A model generated the notes under the pieces. It did no database searches. It was not told where the DNA came from and saw nothing but the letters and a program-made list of their open reading frames with translations. Source: Rhabditoides inermis (Eukaryota > Nematoda > Chromadorea > Rhabditida > Rhabditidae). Taken from it: 64,000 nt of DNA. The stretch spans positions 62,001 to 126,000 of the forward strand of contig CAWZYM010000318.1 of NCBI GenBank assembly GCA_963966185.1, written 5' to 3'. Positions 35,401-47,214 of the stretch are shown here, piece by piece (within the stretch, counting starts at the first letter, position 1; each line of letters begins with the position of its first letter). A program made the translations under genes and the position numbers.

Positions 35401-36125
35401 CGTATTACTTCACAAAAAAGTCGACAAGGGAAGCGTACAAGTTGACATTCTCTTCGTCACAGTCCTTGATGTTGCAGTCAATTTTCACAGCAGTCAGTTT
35501 TTTTTTTACAGAACCGATCTTTGAAAGTCTTTGAGAGTAGACTCTTACTAACATAACTATTGCTAGTAGTTATAAGGGGGATTGCTTCAGGGCATACTGT
35601 GTACCGCAGAGGTCTGACCAACTGACGTGAGTCACACAATCACCTTATTCTTTCTGGCGGACTCTGGACTATACCACTGTTGTTCCTAAAAAGGGGTTGG
35701 GACGTTCTGTAGTACACATCCAGTTGTGATTCTACGATTCACAAAAAGTTGATATACGGATCTCTAATCCATTCTCGATCCTAGACGACGACCCTTGAAC
35801 AAAACGATGCAAAAGCTCACGTGGATGCAGTACTACTGGCTCGAAGAGATACATGCGACTGCGTGGGAGCAGACTACGTGGTAGCCTCCCCGTCTTGTAG
35901 CGGAATAGAAATTTCTATCCAACTTCATGAATGCATTCATTTAATTTTGAAAAGTTGCCTGTTTTGAATCGTTCTAGTTGACGAGAGGCGAGACTATACA
36001 CGCGAGAGATGATCAAAAGAGATTAGAAGGGACAATCAGTGACTCAGTGACGTGAATACAGGGATACACACCGCTTTCAGATTACAGATATCACAAAAAG
36101 TAAATTGCCCCCTGTCGGCTGTCTG

Positions 36126-36186
<61 letters not shown>

Positions 36187-36532
36187 CGCTCGCTTTTTCG
36201 TTCTCGTGAACATGTTCTCTGTACGAAATATTCACGAGTTTTTAGCTGAACATCAGAACATCACATATTAAATCAAAGATGTGTTTATAGTATAGAATGA
36301 AACGTCTAGACTTGTTGTTTATTCAACGAAAAAACCGTACTTAACCCATACCCGTTCGCAAATCACATTTGCCTAATCTCTCGCAGTGGTCCCGCAAATT
36401 TGTTCCACTCTTTTCACGAAAGACATTAAAGAAACAGAGACGTATATCGGAACGGTGTGGTAAAGACATTTGAATTTCGCGCAAAATCAGAAATCACTAC
36501 GTATCGAGGGGCATGAATATTTCAGGCAAAAT

Positions 36533-36600
36533 TGCAAACGGGAACCGAACCCGTGATCGCAAGAGTGGCAGCTACTCTCTTATCCACCGCACCAGACAGC
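36533..36600 (-). repeat. tRNA-like sequence (SINE-like), copy B
   Basis: Counterpart of 15985-16052 with the same T-arm. Confidence 0.5.
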
Positions 36601-36827
36601 TCACGCTCACTGGATAACTAGCTGAGACCGCTCCCTTTTTTGGGAACCGATTTCTATGCGAGAGCGATCGCTTTCGTCCCTATACAACGATATTGCGATC
36701 GCTTACGTGCCGAGTGCCTATTTTCCCGGACCTATTTTTCCTTTGACACAAAACACTATCTTAGAAATGTAGCACAAGCACATATTCACATAATAAAAGG
36801 AGGAAGCCAGGAAGTGCATGGAAATAG

Positions 36828-37330
36828 TACATAGGCACGAAAAGAAATGGAATGTCATAATCATTCCATTTCTTTTCGTCACGGCGGCCGGTTGGGTGCA
36901 TTTCTCGCACCGCCGGTCGTCGCCGCCGTTTGTTCTGGAATCCTCCGTGAGAAACGCTGGGCCCGCGCGGAGTAGCCCAATATGGAAGTCAGCAACGCTA
37001 GCTCGAGGATTGAATCACTATTGGCAATATGTGGAGTGGATATCGTTCCTTGCGGTCAGTTTGTTACTGGAGTTGCCGCGCTTTCGGATTATCGATGGAT
37101 ATCGATCGATTATCAACATCTACGTCAATATTGGTTCAATGGTATGGTCAGCAAGACGAAGGCCCTCTATGGATGGAAATGCAAGAGCCTGATTAGTGAA
37201 CCTGCACCTTCCATTCGGCGCAAAAATCTATAATACCATCTTAGGTTCTTATGAGTGATTTCGTTTTGTACGTGTCATAATCATATTTGCGATTCCGAAT
37301 AAACATTTGATTTGATTTGATTTGATTTGA
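36828..37330 (+). mobile_element. retroposon-like insertion specific to copy B
   Basis: About 0.5 kb absent from copy A at the matching place (near 16270). It begins with a perfect hairpin (CGAAAAGAAATGGAATG, 7-nt loop, inverse; about 36838-36878) and ends with AATAAA (near 37299) and a (TTTGA)n tail, typical of non-LTR-mobilised elements. A related tail (GATTCCGGATAAACGATTG, then ATTG repeats) occurs near 5418-5442. The interior has two short open frames with no recognised domain. Confidence 0.6.
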
Positions 37331-37514
37331 CTCTCTGTCCTTTGTTCTGAAGAATATAAGTGTGTTCTTTTTCCGGGGCTTTCTTGAAAATGCCTATTTG
37401 GTTTGCGGAACTTTCAGAAAGGTGAGAAAAAGGGGCGGTGCCTGGCTAACTTGTGTCGGCAATATAAATGACATACCGCTTGTTCTGAAAACATCAGAGC
37501 CTCAGACCCTCAGA

Positions 37515-40500
37515 ATGAGTGAAGCCGCTCTCAAATCTCTCGGAACCGATGACATCTTGGTTGCGCTGCTCATTATTGTGGTACGTTTTATGTTTACAAT
37601 GTTTGCAATGTATATTAATAACATTATATCTAAATATTCAGGTCGGATTGATTGGAATCTCTTCAAATGGCTATGCGATGCAGCTTCTGCACTCCAATCA
37701 ACTATCGTCTGCGTTCAGGCATAATTCATCTTTTTATTGTATAATAATTATCTTTTCCAGTTTGATCTGTTATTCGCACGCCATTGCCAACATTGGCGCG
37801 CTTTCGATGATGATCCTATTCACGGCCCCTGCTATATTATTGTAAGCATTATTATATTATACAATACAATTACTAAAAAGTAAAAAAAAACATTAGACAT
37901 CGATCACTCGCTGTTTTATATGCAAATGAGTGATGGCTGTGTTTGGAATATAAATTTGAAAAGATCATTAGTGAATGACTTTTCATCAATTCTAAGTACC
38001 GCACTGAAAAAATAGCACCTGACGTTGCCGTTAATTTCAATAAAAGTATAACAAATAGGTACAGTTATGAAAACAAACTTCCGCAATCATAGAGATCTTT
38101 GTTTTTAGGCGAGCCGATAATTTCGCGCACAGCTCGATGGGAAAGCTGTTAGGACAGGTAAATTCAATCAACAACTGTATTCTGTTCTAACAAATTTCGA
38201 AATTCTGATATAATTTGAACACTATTTTTCAGTGGGGAATTTGGCTGTGGGACGTTTCGGTCTACTCTCATCTCGCAACTTCTTTCAACCGATTTCTTGC
38301 TATCACGTTTCCTCTCAAGTGAGTACAGTATAAATTATGATATATCAGCATACTTGTGTGTACATTCGTATACGCATGAATTTCACATTACTTATTCCGC
38401 TTATAGGTTGTGAAAGATGAGAAGAAAAATAGTGAAAGATGGTAAGAAAATATCGACCTTATCGGAAAATCCCCACCACAACGAACCATATATCACACGA
38501 TCCGCGTAAGAATCGGACGAATTTCGGGCAGGTGGGACCTAGGAGCTAAGTGTGCGGTTATAGGGGTTTTCAAGGGTGCTCTACAAGGTAGTATAGGTGA
38601 TTTTGTCCCAATATGCAAATTTGGTCAGTTAAGGGACCATGACCTCAAATAAGTCAGTTTTTGTCCAAAACTATTTTTAATAGCTTGTTCGATTTGTCTT
38701 GATATTATAAGACTTTTTGTACATAAACATTTTTTTCATAAAACAAAAAAGAAAAAAGTTATGATCAAAATTTTTCAAAAAATTTCATATTTTATTTTTT
38801 TGAGATCTTTTCGCCTCGAAACAACAAAAACGACTAACACCATTCGATTCTACGCGTTAAATCAAGTTACTATGATTTTTTTCGTGAAAATCTGGTGTTG
38901 CCTTTTCTTCCATCCAGAGCGATGAAAATGGCCGGAAATAAAAATTTTGCGTTTTACCGCCATTTTTCATATCTTCCAATCCGAAATAACAAAAATCACT
39001 ATTATATTCGGATTTTGTACCTTTAAATTAGTCTGTGTAGTTGTTTTCAGGCAAATCTGATGTTGCCTTTGTGTTCATCCGTGATGTTGAAAATGGACTA
39101 ACTATCAATCGCAAAATTTCATGATAACGCCAGAAGGCAACACTAAATTTGTATAAAACCATTTACGTAGACTAATTAAACGGTGCAGAATCCGAATATG
39201 TAAATGGTTTTTGTTATTTCAGATGGATAGAATTTAAAAGTGACAGGAAAATGCAAATTTTCACATTTGAGCCACTTTCATCGACTTAAATGAGCAAAAA
39301 GGCAACACCGGATTTGGCTATAAACCAACACATATACTAATCAAGAGATGTAGAATCCGAATATAGTAGTGATTTTTGTTGTATCGGAACGAAATACTTG
39401 GAAAATGGCGGGAAAACGCAAAGTTCTGATTTCGAGCCATTTTCATCGCTCTGGATGGAAGAAAAGGCAACATCGGATTTGGGTATAAACCAAATCTAAT
39501 ACTAACTAAAAAATGTAGAATCCGAATATAGTAGTGGTTTCTGTTGTTTCGAAATGAAAGACTTGGAAAATGGCGGTAAATCGCAAAATTCTTTTTTCGG
39601 GCCATTTTCATCGCTCTGGATGGAAGAAAAGGCAACACCAGATTTTCACGAAAAAAATCATAGTAATTTGATTTAACGCGTAGAATCGAATGGTGTTGGT
39701 CGTTTTTGTTGTTTCGAGGCGAAAAGATCTCAAAAAAATAAAATATGAAATTTTTTGAAAAATTTTGATCATAACTTTTTTCTTTTTTGTTTTATGAAAA
39801 AAAATGTTTATGTACAAAAAGTCTTATAATATCAAGACAAATCGAACAAGCTATTAAAAATAGTTTTGGACAAAAACTGACTTATTTGAGGTCATGGTCC
39901 CTTAACTGACCAAATTTGCATATTGGGACAAAATCACCTATACTACCTTGTAGAGCACCCTTGAAAACCCCTATAACCGCGCACTAAGTTCCTAGGTCCC
40001 ACCTCGTCCGGTTCTTACGCGGATCGTGTGATATGTAATTGTATTGAATGGGAAAATGAATAATTATACATGTTCCTACGTTTGAATGGAACTAAACTCG
40101 AGCATAGAAACGTCTGTAGGGAATCTCAAGCCAAATCCCGTGTGAAAACACACTTGTGAGAAAAGCAGTGTTCTTAGATCATAACATCATAAATTCTTAT
40201 TTATACACGATACAGCATTTTCAGAATGAACAAAATCTTCTCTCCGCTAAACACGATGGTTATAATCACAGTCGTTTGGTGCCTGGCCACTCTCAACGTA
40301 CTACCGTATTTCGAAAGTAAGTAAGAAAACTTTAACATTAAATCAATCAATCGATCCAGTGACCAACTGCTATGTTTATTTCACCCCCACTACATGGCTG
40401 TGGAGCTTTCCAGCAAATCTGTGTGGATGGTAAACACTTTTTAAAATAATAATAATTTATAACAATTTAATTGAAACATAATTCAGGTATCTGGGAGTGG

Positions 40501-41584
40501 TGTTCGATTTCTACTCGGGTGTCGCTGTCTTTGCGATAATCGCAATCATTGATGCTTACACTCTCATCAAAATTCGGCATGTGAACAAGGTACCGAGTGT
40601 TATTGCTAATTTCGCCTAAACCACAGTGAAAAACTCTACAACGTACTTGAAAGTTTGTTGTAAATTGGAGGAAAACAATCATGTTGTGCATATAAGCATA
40701 TTCTACTTCCGCTCACGGCTTGCACACACACGTTACACGTACTTTTGAATGCACCTGGTTTGAAATGCACTTCTTTTATTATTAAACTAATGATCTAATC
40801 ATTATTATTTACACATCAATGATTAAGTACATGAATTAATGTGTTGTTTTTATTATTCTTAATTTGTTGTGAACATTGATAATGTCGTTTACAAGTTTCC
40901 ATCACAGATCGTGAAGCATGACAGTGCGGGCGCAAACAGGAGAATGAAGAAGGAAATCAAGTTCTTCGCACAGGTATGCCTCACATACCTTTTGTTCAAA
41001 TATCGAACACCAAAGTTTTACATACGTATCGCATATGTCTGGACAACATGGCTGAGAACAATGTTTCGACTATTTCTAATCGACTTTTTCTCACTACACC
41101 GACCCTCCTAGAGCTCTGAAACTTGAAAACACCAGAAAGAGCTGCCCGTTCGAAGGCCAAATTTGGGCCGAATAGAGCCATCTGCCATGACAATGGCGTA
41201 TGTTGTTCAAACACGACTCCTATTTCAGAGTGTCGTCCAATTCGCTCTGTTCACGTTCAAACTCACCAACTTCTATTTTGTCTCGCGATGGATGAACACT
41301 CAATGGACCCTCTTCCTCACTACCTCTTTCGTATGGCAGGCCTGCCACACCGCTGATGGGTGAGCATACTGTACTTTCATTATAGGTACCTGTACTGTAG
41401 ACGGGATATCCACGTATATCTGGGATCATCTACGCGTTGTATGAATGATATCATCTGATTCAGCATCGTGCTGCTTCTTTTCAACTTGCGCAGCGCGCGT
41501 GGTGGTCAGAGAGAGGTGACAGTGAATATGGTAAGCAGACACAAGGTCTCCTTCGCCACTGGACCATCCTTTTCCCGAACGTGA
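37515..41584 (+). CDS. serpentine chemoreceptor, class Srx-like 7TM GPCR, 313 aa
   Basis: Eleven exons in phase: 37515-37580, 37642-37718, 37761-37841, 38109-38157, 38233-38318, 40225-40316, 40360-40429, 40487-40589, 40908-40973, 41229-41359 and 41464-41584. Family marks in order: CYSHAIANIGALS (TM2), GKLLGQ then WLWDVSVYSHLATSFNRF (TM3 and the N-R in place of DRY), LAITFPLK, CYVYFTPTTWLWSF (EC2), VKHDSAGANRRMKKEIKFF (IC3), WTLFLTTSFVWQACHTADG (TM6) and LLLFNLRS (TM7). Length fits Srx receptors. Srx proteins act in chemosensory neuron cilia; the ligand is unknown. Intron 2 has a GC donor (CAGGCATAA). Intron 5 (38319-40224) hosts a fold-back element. AATAAA lies at 41661-41666. Confidence 0.82.
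38493..40031. mobile_element. 1.54 kb fold-back DNA element at a TA target in the srx intron
   Basis: Ends TCACACGATCCGCGTAAGAA inverted at 40031, with inverted arms of about 450 bp each. It is flanked by TA on both sides (38491-38492 and 40032-40033). The uninterrupted site with a single TA exists in the inverted copy A fragment near 17661-17680. The interior holds about 160-bp sub-repeats (CATCGCTCTGGATGGAAGAA appears near 39445 and 39608, inverse near 38910). There is no transposase; a non-autonomous Tc1/mariner-like MITE is the likely class. Confidence 0.85.
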
Positions 41585-41779
41585 GCAGAAACCACGAATT
41601 ACGATTATGGTGCATGTATATATCTGTATATGTTCATTCCTGTTGTATATTTACGCACAGAATAAAATTTTGTGTTTTTTTGTGATTATGTTGATTTTTT
41701 TTACAAGTAACGTTTGGAGTCGAGTCAACAAAGTCACGGATTTATCATGAGAGGAGGAGGCAATCAAACTCATAGATTG

Positions 41780-42560
41780 AACTTGAAATGTGCCTCATTT
41801 GAAATAGATTTACGAAAAAAAACGTTATTAGAATTCGAAATCCGACTCTGTCTGTAAACCGCACTGTTAATGACGCGGATATTTGGTCATTGAAGTTTCA
41901 TAATATCATAATGTAGAAAAAAATGTTAAGGAAAGCGTGATATGTAAAAAAAAGGAAGTACAAAACGTTTTTTCTCAAGTAGTCACAAAACGTGCCAACT
42001 TGAGGAAAATTGAGTCCAAGGACCAAGAACTCCGACCCAGTTAGGATAGTAAGTATTTATGATGTGACCACATACATAACACTTCTACGGTATTACAGTG
42101 CTTTTATTTCTCATAGCAATGCAGTTTTTGACCATAAGTTTATCAAAATTTATTTCAAATTTGTTGGTTTTTGCAAATTCACGCAATGAAAAGAATACAG
42201 ATACAGATATCAAATGTTCAAACCATAACACCAGATCTATGTGAACAAATTCAACAAAGCACAGTTTCTAGGAACATTTGTGAGACTTCCGGGTCTTACG
42301 GAACTCATATACATATCTGGATTTTGGTTTTATCCCGCGTGAAACAAGTATGATTCAGTGGTTCAGTGCTCAGTTTTAGAGGGTTTGTATTTTCTCAGAT
42401 CTTTCCACTTGTTTTTATTCGTCGCTTTCTTACTGCTACGAAATACAAAACGTGCCAACTCGCAAGGAGAAATGAGTTTAAAAATTCCAAATAGGGTAGT
42501 ATTTCTGATGTGATAAGTACATCATGATCAAAAATCAAAAGATCTAGGAATCTCTTTCAT
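41780..42560 (+). repeat. dispersed repeat, second copy of 20080-20800
   Basis: Diverged match including CTGTCTGTAAACC and the TTTCTAGGAAC-TTTGTGAGACTTCCGGG segment. No conserved reading frame. Confidence 0.6.
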
Positions 42561-42739
42561 TATAGTCTCTAGAAGTTCGTCGTAACTACATTGGAACGGG
42601 AGAATAAAATCGAGATAATTGCATACAACTGGTTTCTCTAGCGTCGACTTCCTGCGTTCGAACAACCACATGTTCATTATTAAAATTTGTGGGAAAAAAC
42701 ATTAGTCAATCAAAGAAAAAACTGGAGAGCAGACAGGGA

Positions 42740-42779
42740 TCACTCTGCGCTTTTTAACAACTCCGGCGTTTCAAATGGG
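42740..42779 (-). pseudogene. orphan T1 last-exon fragment
   Basis: The reverse strand reads PFETPELLKSAE and a stop, matching the T1 tail PFETRVLLESAE. No T1 first exon is near; it sits among repeats. Confidence 0.5.
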
Positions 42780-43689
42780 ATTTCTTACATTAGAAAACCC
42801 ATGTATGTAAGTACATACACAACAGGCTGAACATTCATGCAGCTTGTTCACCAAAAGTCACGAATTCATCATGATGAGACGAATCAGAAATCTCATAACC
42901 CAACAGGTGAAGAATTCTCTCATTATTCTCTCATCATTCTATTATCGAACACCTTAGAGTAGATCAAATCATTCTCCTATCGCAATCATAACATGCAGAC
43001 TTTCTCATTGCAGACGTTTGTGGCTTGTTTCGCCAATCGAGGTGTAATCTAGAATGTTTTATAGAAACAACAGTGCCAGAATAGTCTAATATCCGCCAGC
43101 AAGAATGAGGTGAGGAGTGTGACTCAGCTTGTAAACCACGCGAGTATGCGCTATGTATAGCCCGAAGCCCACCTCCCTTCAGAACAATGGTTCAGTCGAT
43201 AAGGATCAGACCAGACCATGTTCCGAGAGTATGAAACAATCATTCTTCAATTACAATTTGTAATGAAAAATAACAAGTATGCTAGGCAATGAATTTTAAA
43301 TTGAGTTTCTGAACCTGCGTTCGAAAAGTTGTGACATTTACACTAACCTCTACAATAAGTGGTTCATACTTATATTGATATTAAAAGCCTCTCCAATTCT
43401 CCAGGAGCCCAATTGTGCGCAAGCACGTTGTATACGTTGTGGCAAACAATGTATGATATCTGTATCATGTTTGATCACTAGGACATCGATCAAGGATTGT
43501 TTTCGTGTATTCCAAATTACGCTGCTTGCGCGCGACCGGTGCACAATCGCCTTTGCGCACGAATGGTGCGGAGTTATTTGAACTGGAGAATTGGCGGGAA
43601 TGTTTGTCGTTTATCAGCCTGATTTCTGCAGACAGTGTTTGCATGACGAATTTTTCGGATAGCACACTACGGATAGCACGTTTTGCGTT
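42780..43689. other. gene-free interval of repeat fragments
   Basis: Scattered matches to 20900-21480. No exon supported. Confidence 0.4.
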
Positions 43690-43998
43690 CAGCAAGATAA
43701 GAAAAAAACAGAGAACAGGGACGTCACAGCACCTTTGACTCACGCGTTCAGTGTGCTCTTGGTCATTTCCACTTACTTGGCCAAAGTGATAAGCCTGACC
43801 ATATAAGGGAGATGAGGACAACGGACACTGTTCAAGCATGTATTTCTCATAGTTTCCGAGCTGTCACGTGCTCATTTGCAATTCGGTGACATCTGCGATT
43901 TGTACACACTTGCATTTGCGCATCCTTGTTGTGACACCTCACGCTCTTTGCAACACTTCCTCACAAAGCCTCTCTCTCCATCCCCCCTCTCTTTCTCT

Positions 43999-44045
<47 letters not shown>

Positions 44046-44400
44046 CGACCTTTCCCCACACATGTCTTTTCATCAGAGAGTGAGAGAGGGTGGTCATTCA
44101 CAGATCAACCGCTACATAAGCCCGTCTCTCTCGATCGCTTCCCCACTCTCCCTATGCCTTCCTCTCCTTCTCTGCCCATCGTTGTCAATGTGCATCTATC
44201 CCCTCTCCTCTCCCCAACCCTCGACCCCCCTACTCCAACCGAGCCGGCCACAGGGTTCGTTGCAAGTTTCTTATCATTTTGTCACTTCTATGCCTATGTC
44301 AATTTTCCAGTTGCCTTATCACTCTTGAATCATTCTGATAGGCCGAACATATGTTTGTGTTTGGAATTAGATGTACTGTTTCCGGTGGTGTGACTGCGAT
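43690..44400 (+). repeat. R2 repeat unit in the inverted block C
   Basis: CT tract at about 43985-44042; opposite orientation to copies A and B, consistent with block C being an inverted, older copy. Confidence 0.7.
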
Positions 44401-44747
44401 GTGACGAATAGAAATCGAGAATGGAAAGAATAAAAGGGCGAGTGGTTTCGAAACTTCCTTGTTATGCATAATAGTCATCTCGTGGTATCTATCTACTCAG
44501 ATACATGTGACTTTAGGCATTCGAGTACAAAGTGCACGGGTCTGATTACAGTATCCCAGTGTTACAAATACTACCATACCACTCTTTATCATCGTTCTTG
44601 CAAAATGATCCACATTCCACATTGTACACTCAATCTGACTCATTATCAAATGATCATACTCTCTTCCAAGTACATACAATAAGATAGCTACTATAAAAGA
44701 GGTCTTCTCCTCATTTGCTCATGCAATGTGTACTTGCTCTCGCAACC

Positions 44748-45135
44748 ATGTCATTCAGCGAGTGGACCCCGCGTATGCAGTTCCGTCTCTTCATTCTCTG
44801 TCTTGTATCCGCGTCCATCGGACTTGCCTTTCTACTCGTACTCATTCGACTAGCCTGTCAGACCAGACAGTACAACAACCAGATGAGGACACGCCACCAC
44901 AGAGACAGTGAGTACTGTAGCACTGGGTTACTGTAGGACTATACCGTACTTCTTCAGAGTGCGTTCTGCCCATTCTGGAGGAGGGCGACTTGCCACCTCC
45001 CTACGAGGAACGGTGGGTACAATTTGCATATTCATCAATCAATTTGCATATTCATCAATCACATCAAAAACAAATTAGATTGTTTGCAGGCCGCCGCCGC
45101 CTCCATACAGCTCGCTCTCGCTGCAAGTCGTTTGA
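44748..45135 (+). CDS. T3: single-pass membrane protein with two PPxY motifs, block C
   Basis: Exons 44748-44907, 44958-45012 and 45090-45135 have the same sizes (160, 55, 46 nt) and phases as copies A and B. The product begins MSFSEWTPRMQFR and ends LPPPYEE then RPPPPPYSSLSLQVV. Only a handful of residues differ from copy A (T for N, R for N, G for S, Q for H), while introns and flanks differ much more, which suggests the protein is under selection. TATAAAAG at 44692-44699. Confidence 0.8.
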
Positions 45136-45505
45136 GATGACGTCATCAGCGGATTCTGGGCTTACGACGTCTGAGACGACGTTGTGATACTGTACATAGT
45201 GTGAATACTGTACGTTTTCTTATGATCTTGTGGTGTCAACTCTTGAAGAGTGCCTTTTTTATCTGATTAGTAGAGTCTGTTGAGTGAGCATTGATTCGTT
45301 TTTGATTGTACATAAAGATTTTGCAATACATCTGCAATCAGTATGAATGGTAGAGACGACAGATAAAAGGGTGATTCATAATTAACTTATCGCTTTTACC
45401 TTTTATATCCAGAAATGGACTAGTAGGAGGCAATCAAAGGATTATTACTACCTAGTCCTCCTTTCTGTTCTCTCAAAAGGACACGCAGTGGGTAGGTCAG
45501 AGGGA

Positions 45506-45564
<59 letters not shown>

Positions 45565-45580
45565 AAGAGAAAGAGAGAAA
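45506..45580. repeat. (GA)n microsatellite
   Basis: GA-rich run with interruptions; a CT run follows at about 45758-45800. Confidence 0.9.
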
Positions 45581-45752
45581 GTTCGCAGCGCAGCGCGACA
45601 TAAGAGAGCCAGCGAGTCGCGTCGCGCTCGAAACTTCCAAATTTTCTAAGAATGTGCCATGGGCGAATTTCGCCATCATTTCACAACTCACAATCTGACC
45701 GCCTCTCAAAAGACGTTCTTTTGTCCTTCAGACAGGTGTCTCACTTTCAGTC

Positions 45753-45803
<51 letters not shown>

Positions 45804-45964
45804 GTTACGGTCGCTATTTTTCCAGCTTTTCTGAAACTTAATGATTGAAATTTGTTTGTCCAGGCTGGAAGTCAGTGTAATTGTTCGCCTTGAACAGTTT
45901 TTTTAACCGATTTTGATTGTGTGACGCAGGTTTCTTCGTCCTGTACTATAACATATTGTTTAGA

Positions 45965-46082
45965 ATGCATCCCGAGTGGTCTTCTCGGCAGCAACTTGAA
46001 GCCTTCTTGCTTATAATGGCATCAGTCCTTCTCTCAGTTGTCCTTCTCTTCTGTCATATACTACACCAATCAAACAGGAAAC
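45965..46082 (+). pseudogene. T2 first exon, truncated by GC-rich insertion
   Basis: Reads MHPEWSSRQQLEAFLLIM, the span and CHILHQSNRKLP. The sequence then departs at about 46085 into a GC-rich segment with no donor; the frame runs on through unrelated sequence. No PPAY exon follows nearby. Confidence 0.6.
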
Positions 46083-46175
46083 TGCCGGACCGCGGGAGCC
46101 CCGAGAACTGCGCGGTTCGCGCGGGATTCCCGCGAAAACCGCGAAACAGTCCCGCGGGAACCGCGCAGAGCATTA
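46083..46175. repeat. GC-rich CCGCGGG cluster, left part
   Basis: Multiple copies of CCCGCGGG and CCGCGGG-like palindromes, matched by a second cluster at 47215-47400. Together they bracket about 1.05 kb. Confidence 0.7.
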
Positions 46176-46299
46176 TCAGCCTACTGATCAGGCACTTCTT
46201 TGTTGTAGTTCTCTCCTGTATTTTCGTTATTCATCGTCAACGACCATATAGAAAACATATTTCATTAGCGACAAACAAGTAACACATCAATGCACCACA

Positions 46300-46990
46300 A
46301 AATAACAGTATTTGGAGAGGTGGCGAAGACTTGTTCTTGAGCACAACTTGTTCTTCAGCTTGGATCGAAGATGTCGGGCTTGATCTTGTACTGGGACTCC
46401 TCCTGCTGCTCGACTCAAAGTTGAACTGAACCAATCAATCAATATCAATCTATATGGATATGGACAAATCACTACCTGAATGAAGTGAAGCACGAGTTCC
46501 TTGAGACGTAACTGTTCACCTTGAAGCCCTTCGACAGATGCGCGGCGGGAAAAAAGAATGTCTTGTGCTGGAGCGATTGATCGTGATTCATACCACCCCT
46601 CCATCCACCAACCTTCTTCGTGTACCTTCTCTTTTCGATCTGCGCGGAGTGATCGGCATGGGCCGAGAACACTTGCACTTCGCCTCGCCTCCTTCCGGCA
46701 CAGCGTACTTTCCCTGAAACACAAAGTGATGTACGAAAAACAAGTTCTTTTCGACACACACCTTGACGAGCATGAACTGGACGAGTATGAACTGGATGAC
46801 AGTCCTCTACGTGCCTACGTCGTCGACGAGCAGTGTCTGTCTTGGTTCTCCCTTCTCCCTTCTCCGGAACACTCCACTGGAGAGGACAGCGGGCAGCGGG
46901 CTATCTGTCAGCCTCTTGGCAGACGATGCGGGGAGGCGAGCGCGATGCACCCCGCCTGTTTCCAAGTCAGGATGACAGCATCTTAATAAG
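46300..46990 (-). CDS. putative gene fragment of unknown function
   Basis: Reverse-strand exon-like pieces: 46960-46820 (SSAKRLTDSPLPAVLSSGVF, QTLLVDD, then GTAGGC) and from 46717 (TTTCAG acceptor; GKYAVPEGGEAKCKCSRP), then a GTACAC donor. Another frame reads WWMEGWYESRSIAPAQDIL to a GTAGTG donor near 46480. I cannot choose one consistent model and recognise no domain. It lies between the two GC-rich clusters. Confidence 0.25.
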
Positions 46991-47214
46991 AATAATGTTA
47001 CAAGATTCGAACTTATCATGCACGCGCACGCACCTTCCATATTTTCTTGTACCAGCCTACTGCTGCCAGCCGGGAGCACTCCGTGTTATCGGATCACCAT
47101 ATGCATACAACAAACCTACAAAACAACAAACATTTTCAAAATATACAAAACAAACATGAAATGAATAAAATCGCAGAACTTCGATGTGCGCAAAATTTAA
47201 ATGTGAAAAGGACG

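Larger units (their letters stand above)
24916..38483. repeat. copy B of the 13 kb segmental duplication
   Basis: Collinear with 4283-17413. Main differences: shorter CT tract and lost hairpin arm near 30415-30475, shorter octamer array, a retroposon-like insertion at 36828-37330, and an srx gene that continues past the point where copy A folds back. Confidence 0.9.

Noticed and set aside
36818..37192. 124-codon ORF in the copy B insertion
   Set aside because: No domain; begins in flanking sequence and spans a hairpin; the inverted relative at 24.8 kb is not collinear.
39318..39638. 106-codon reverse ORF in the TA element
   Set aside because: Repeated sub-unit of a non-coding fold-back; internal repetition follows the DNA repeat.
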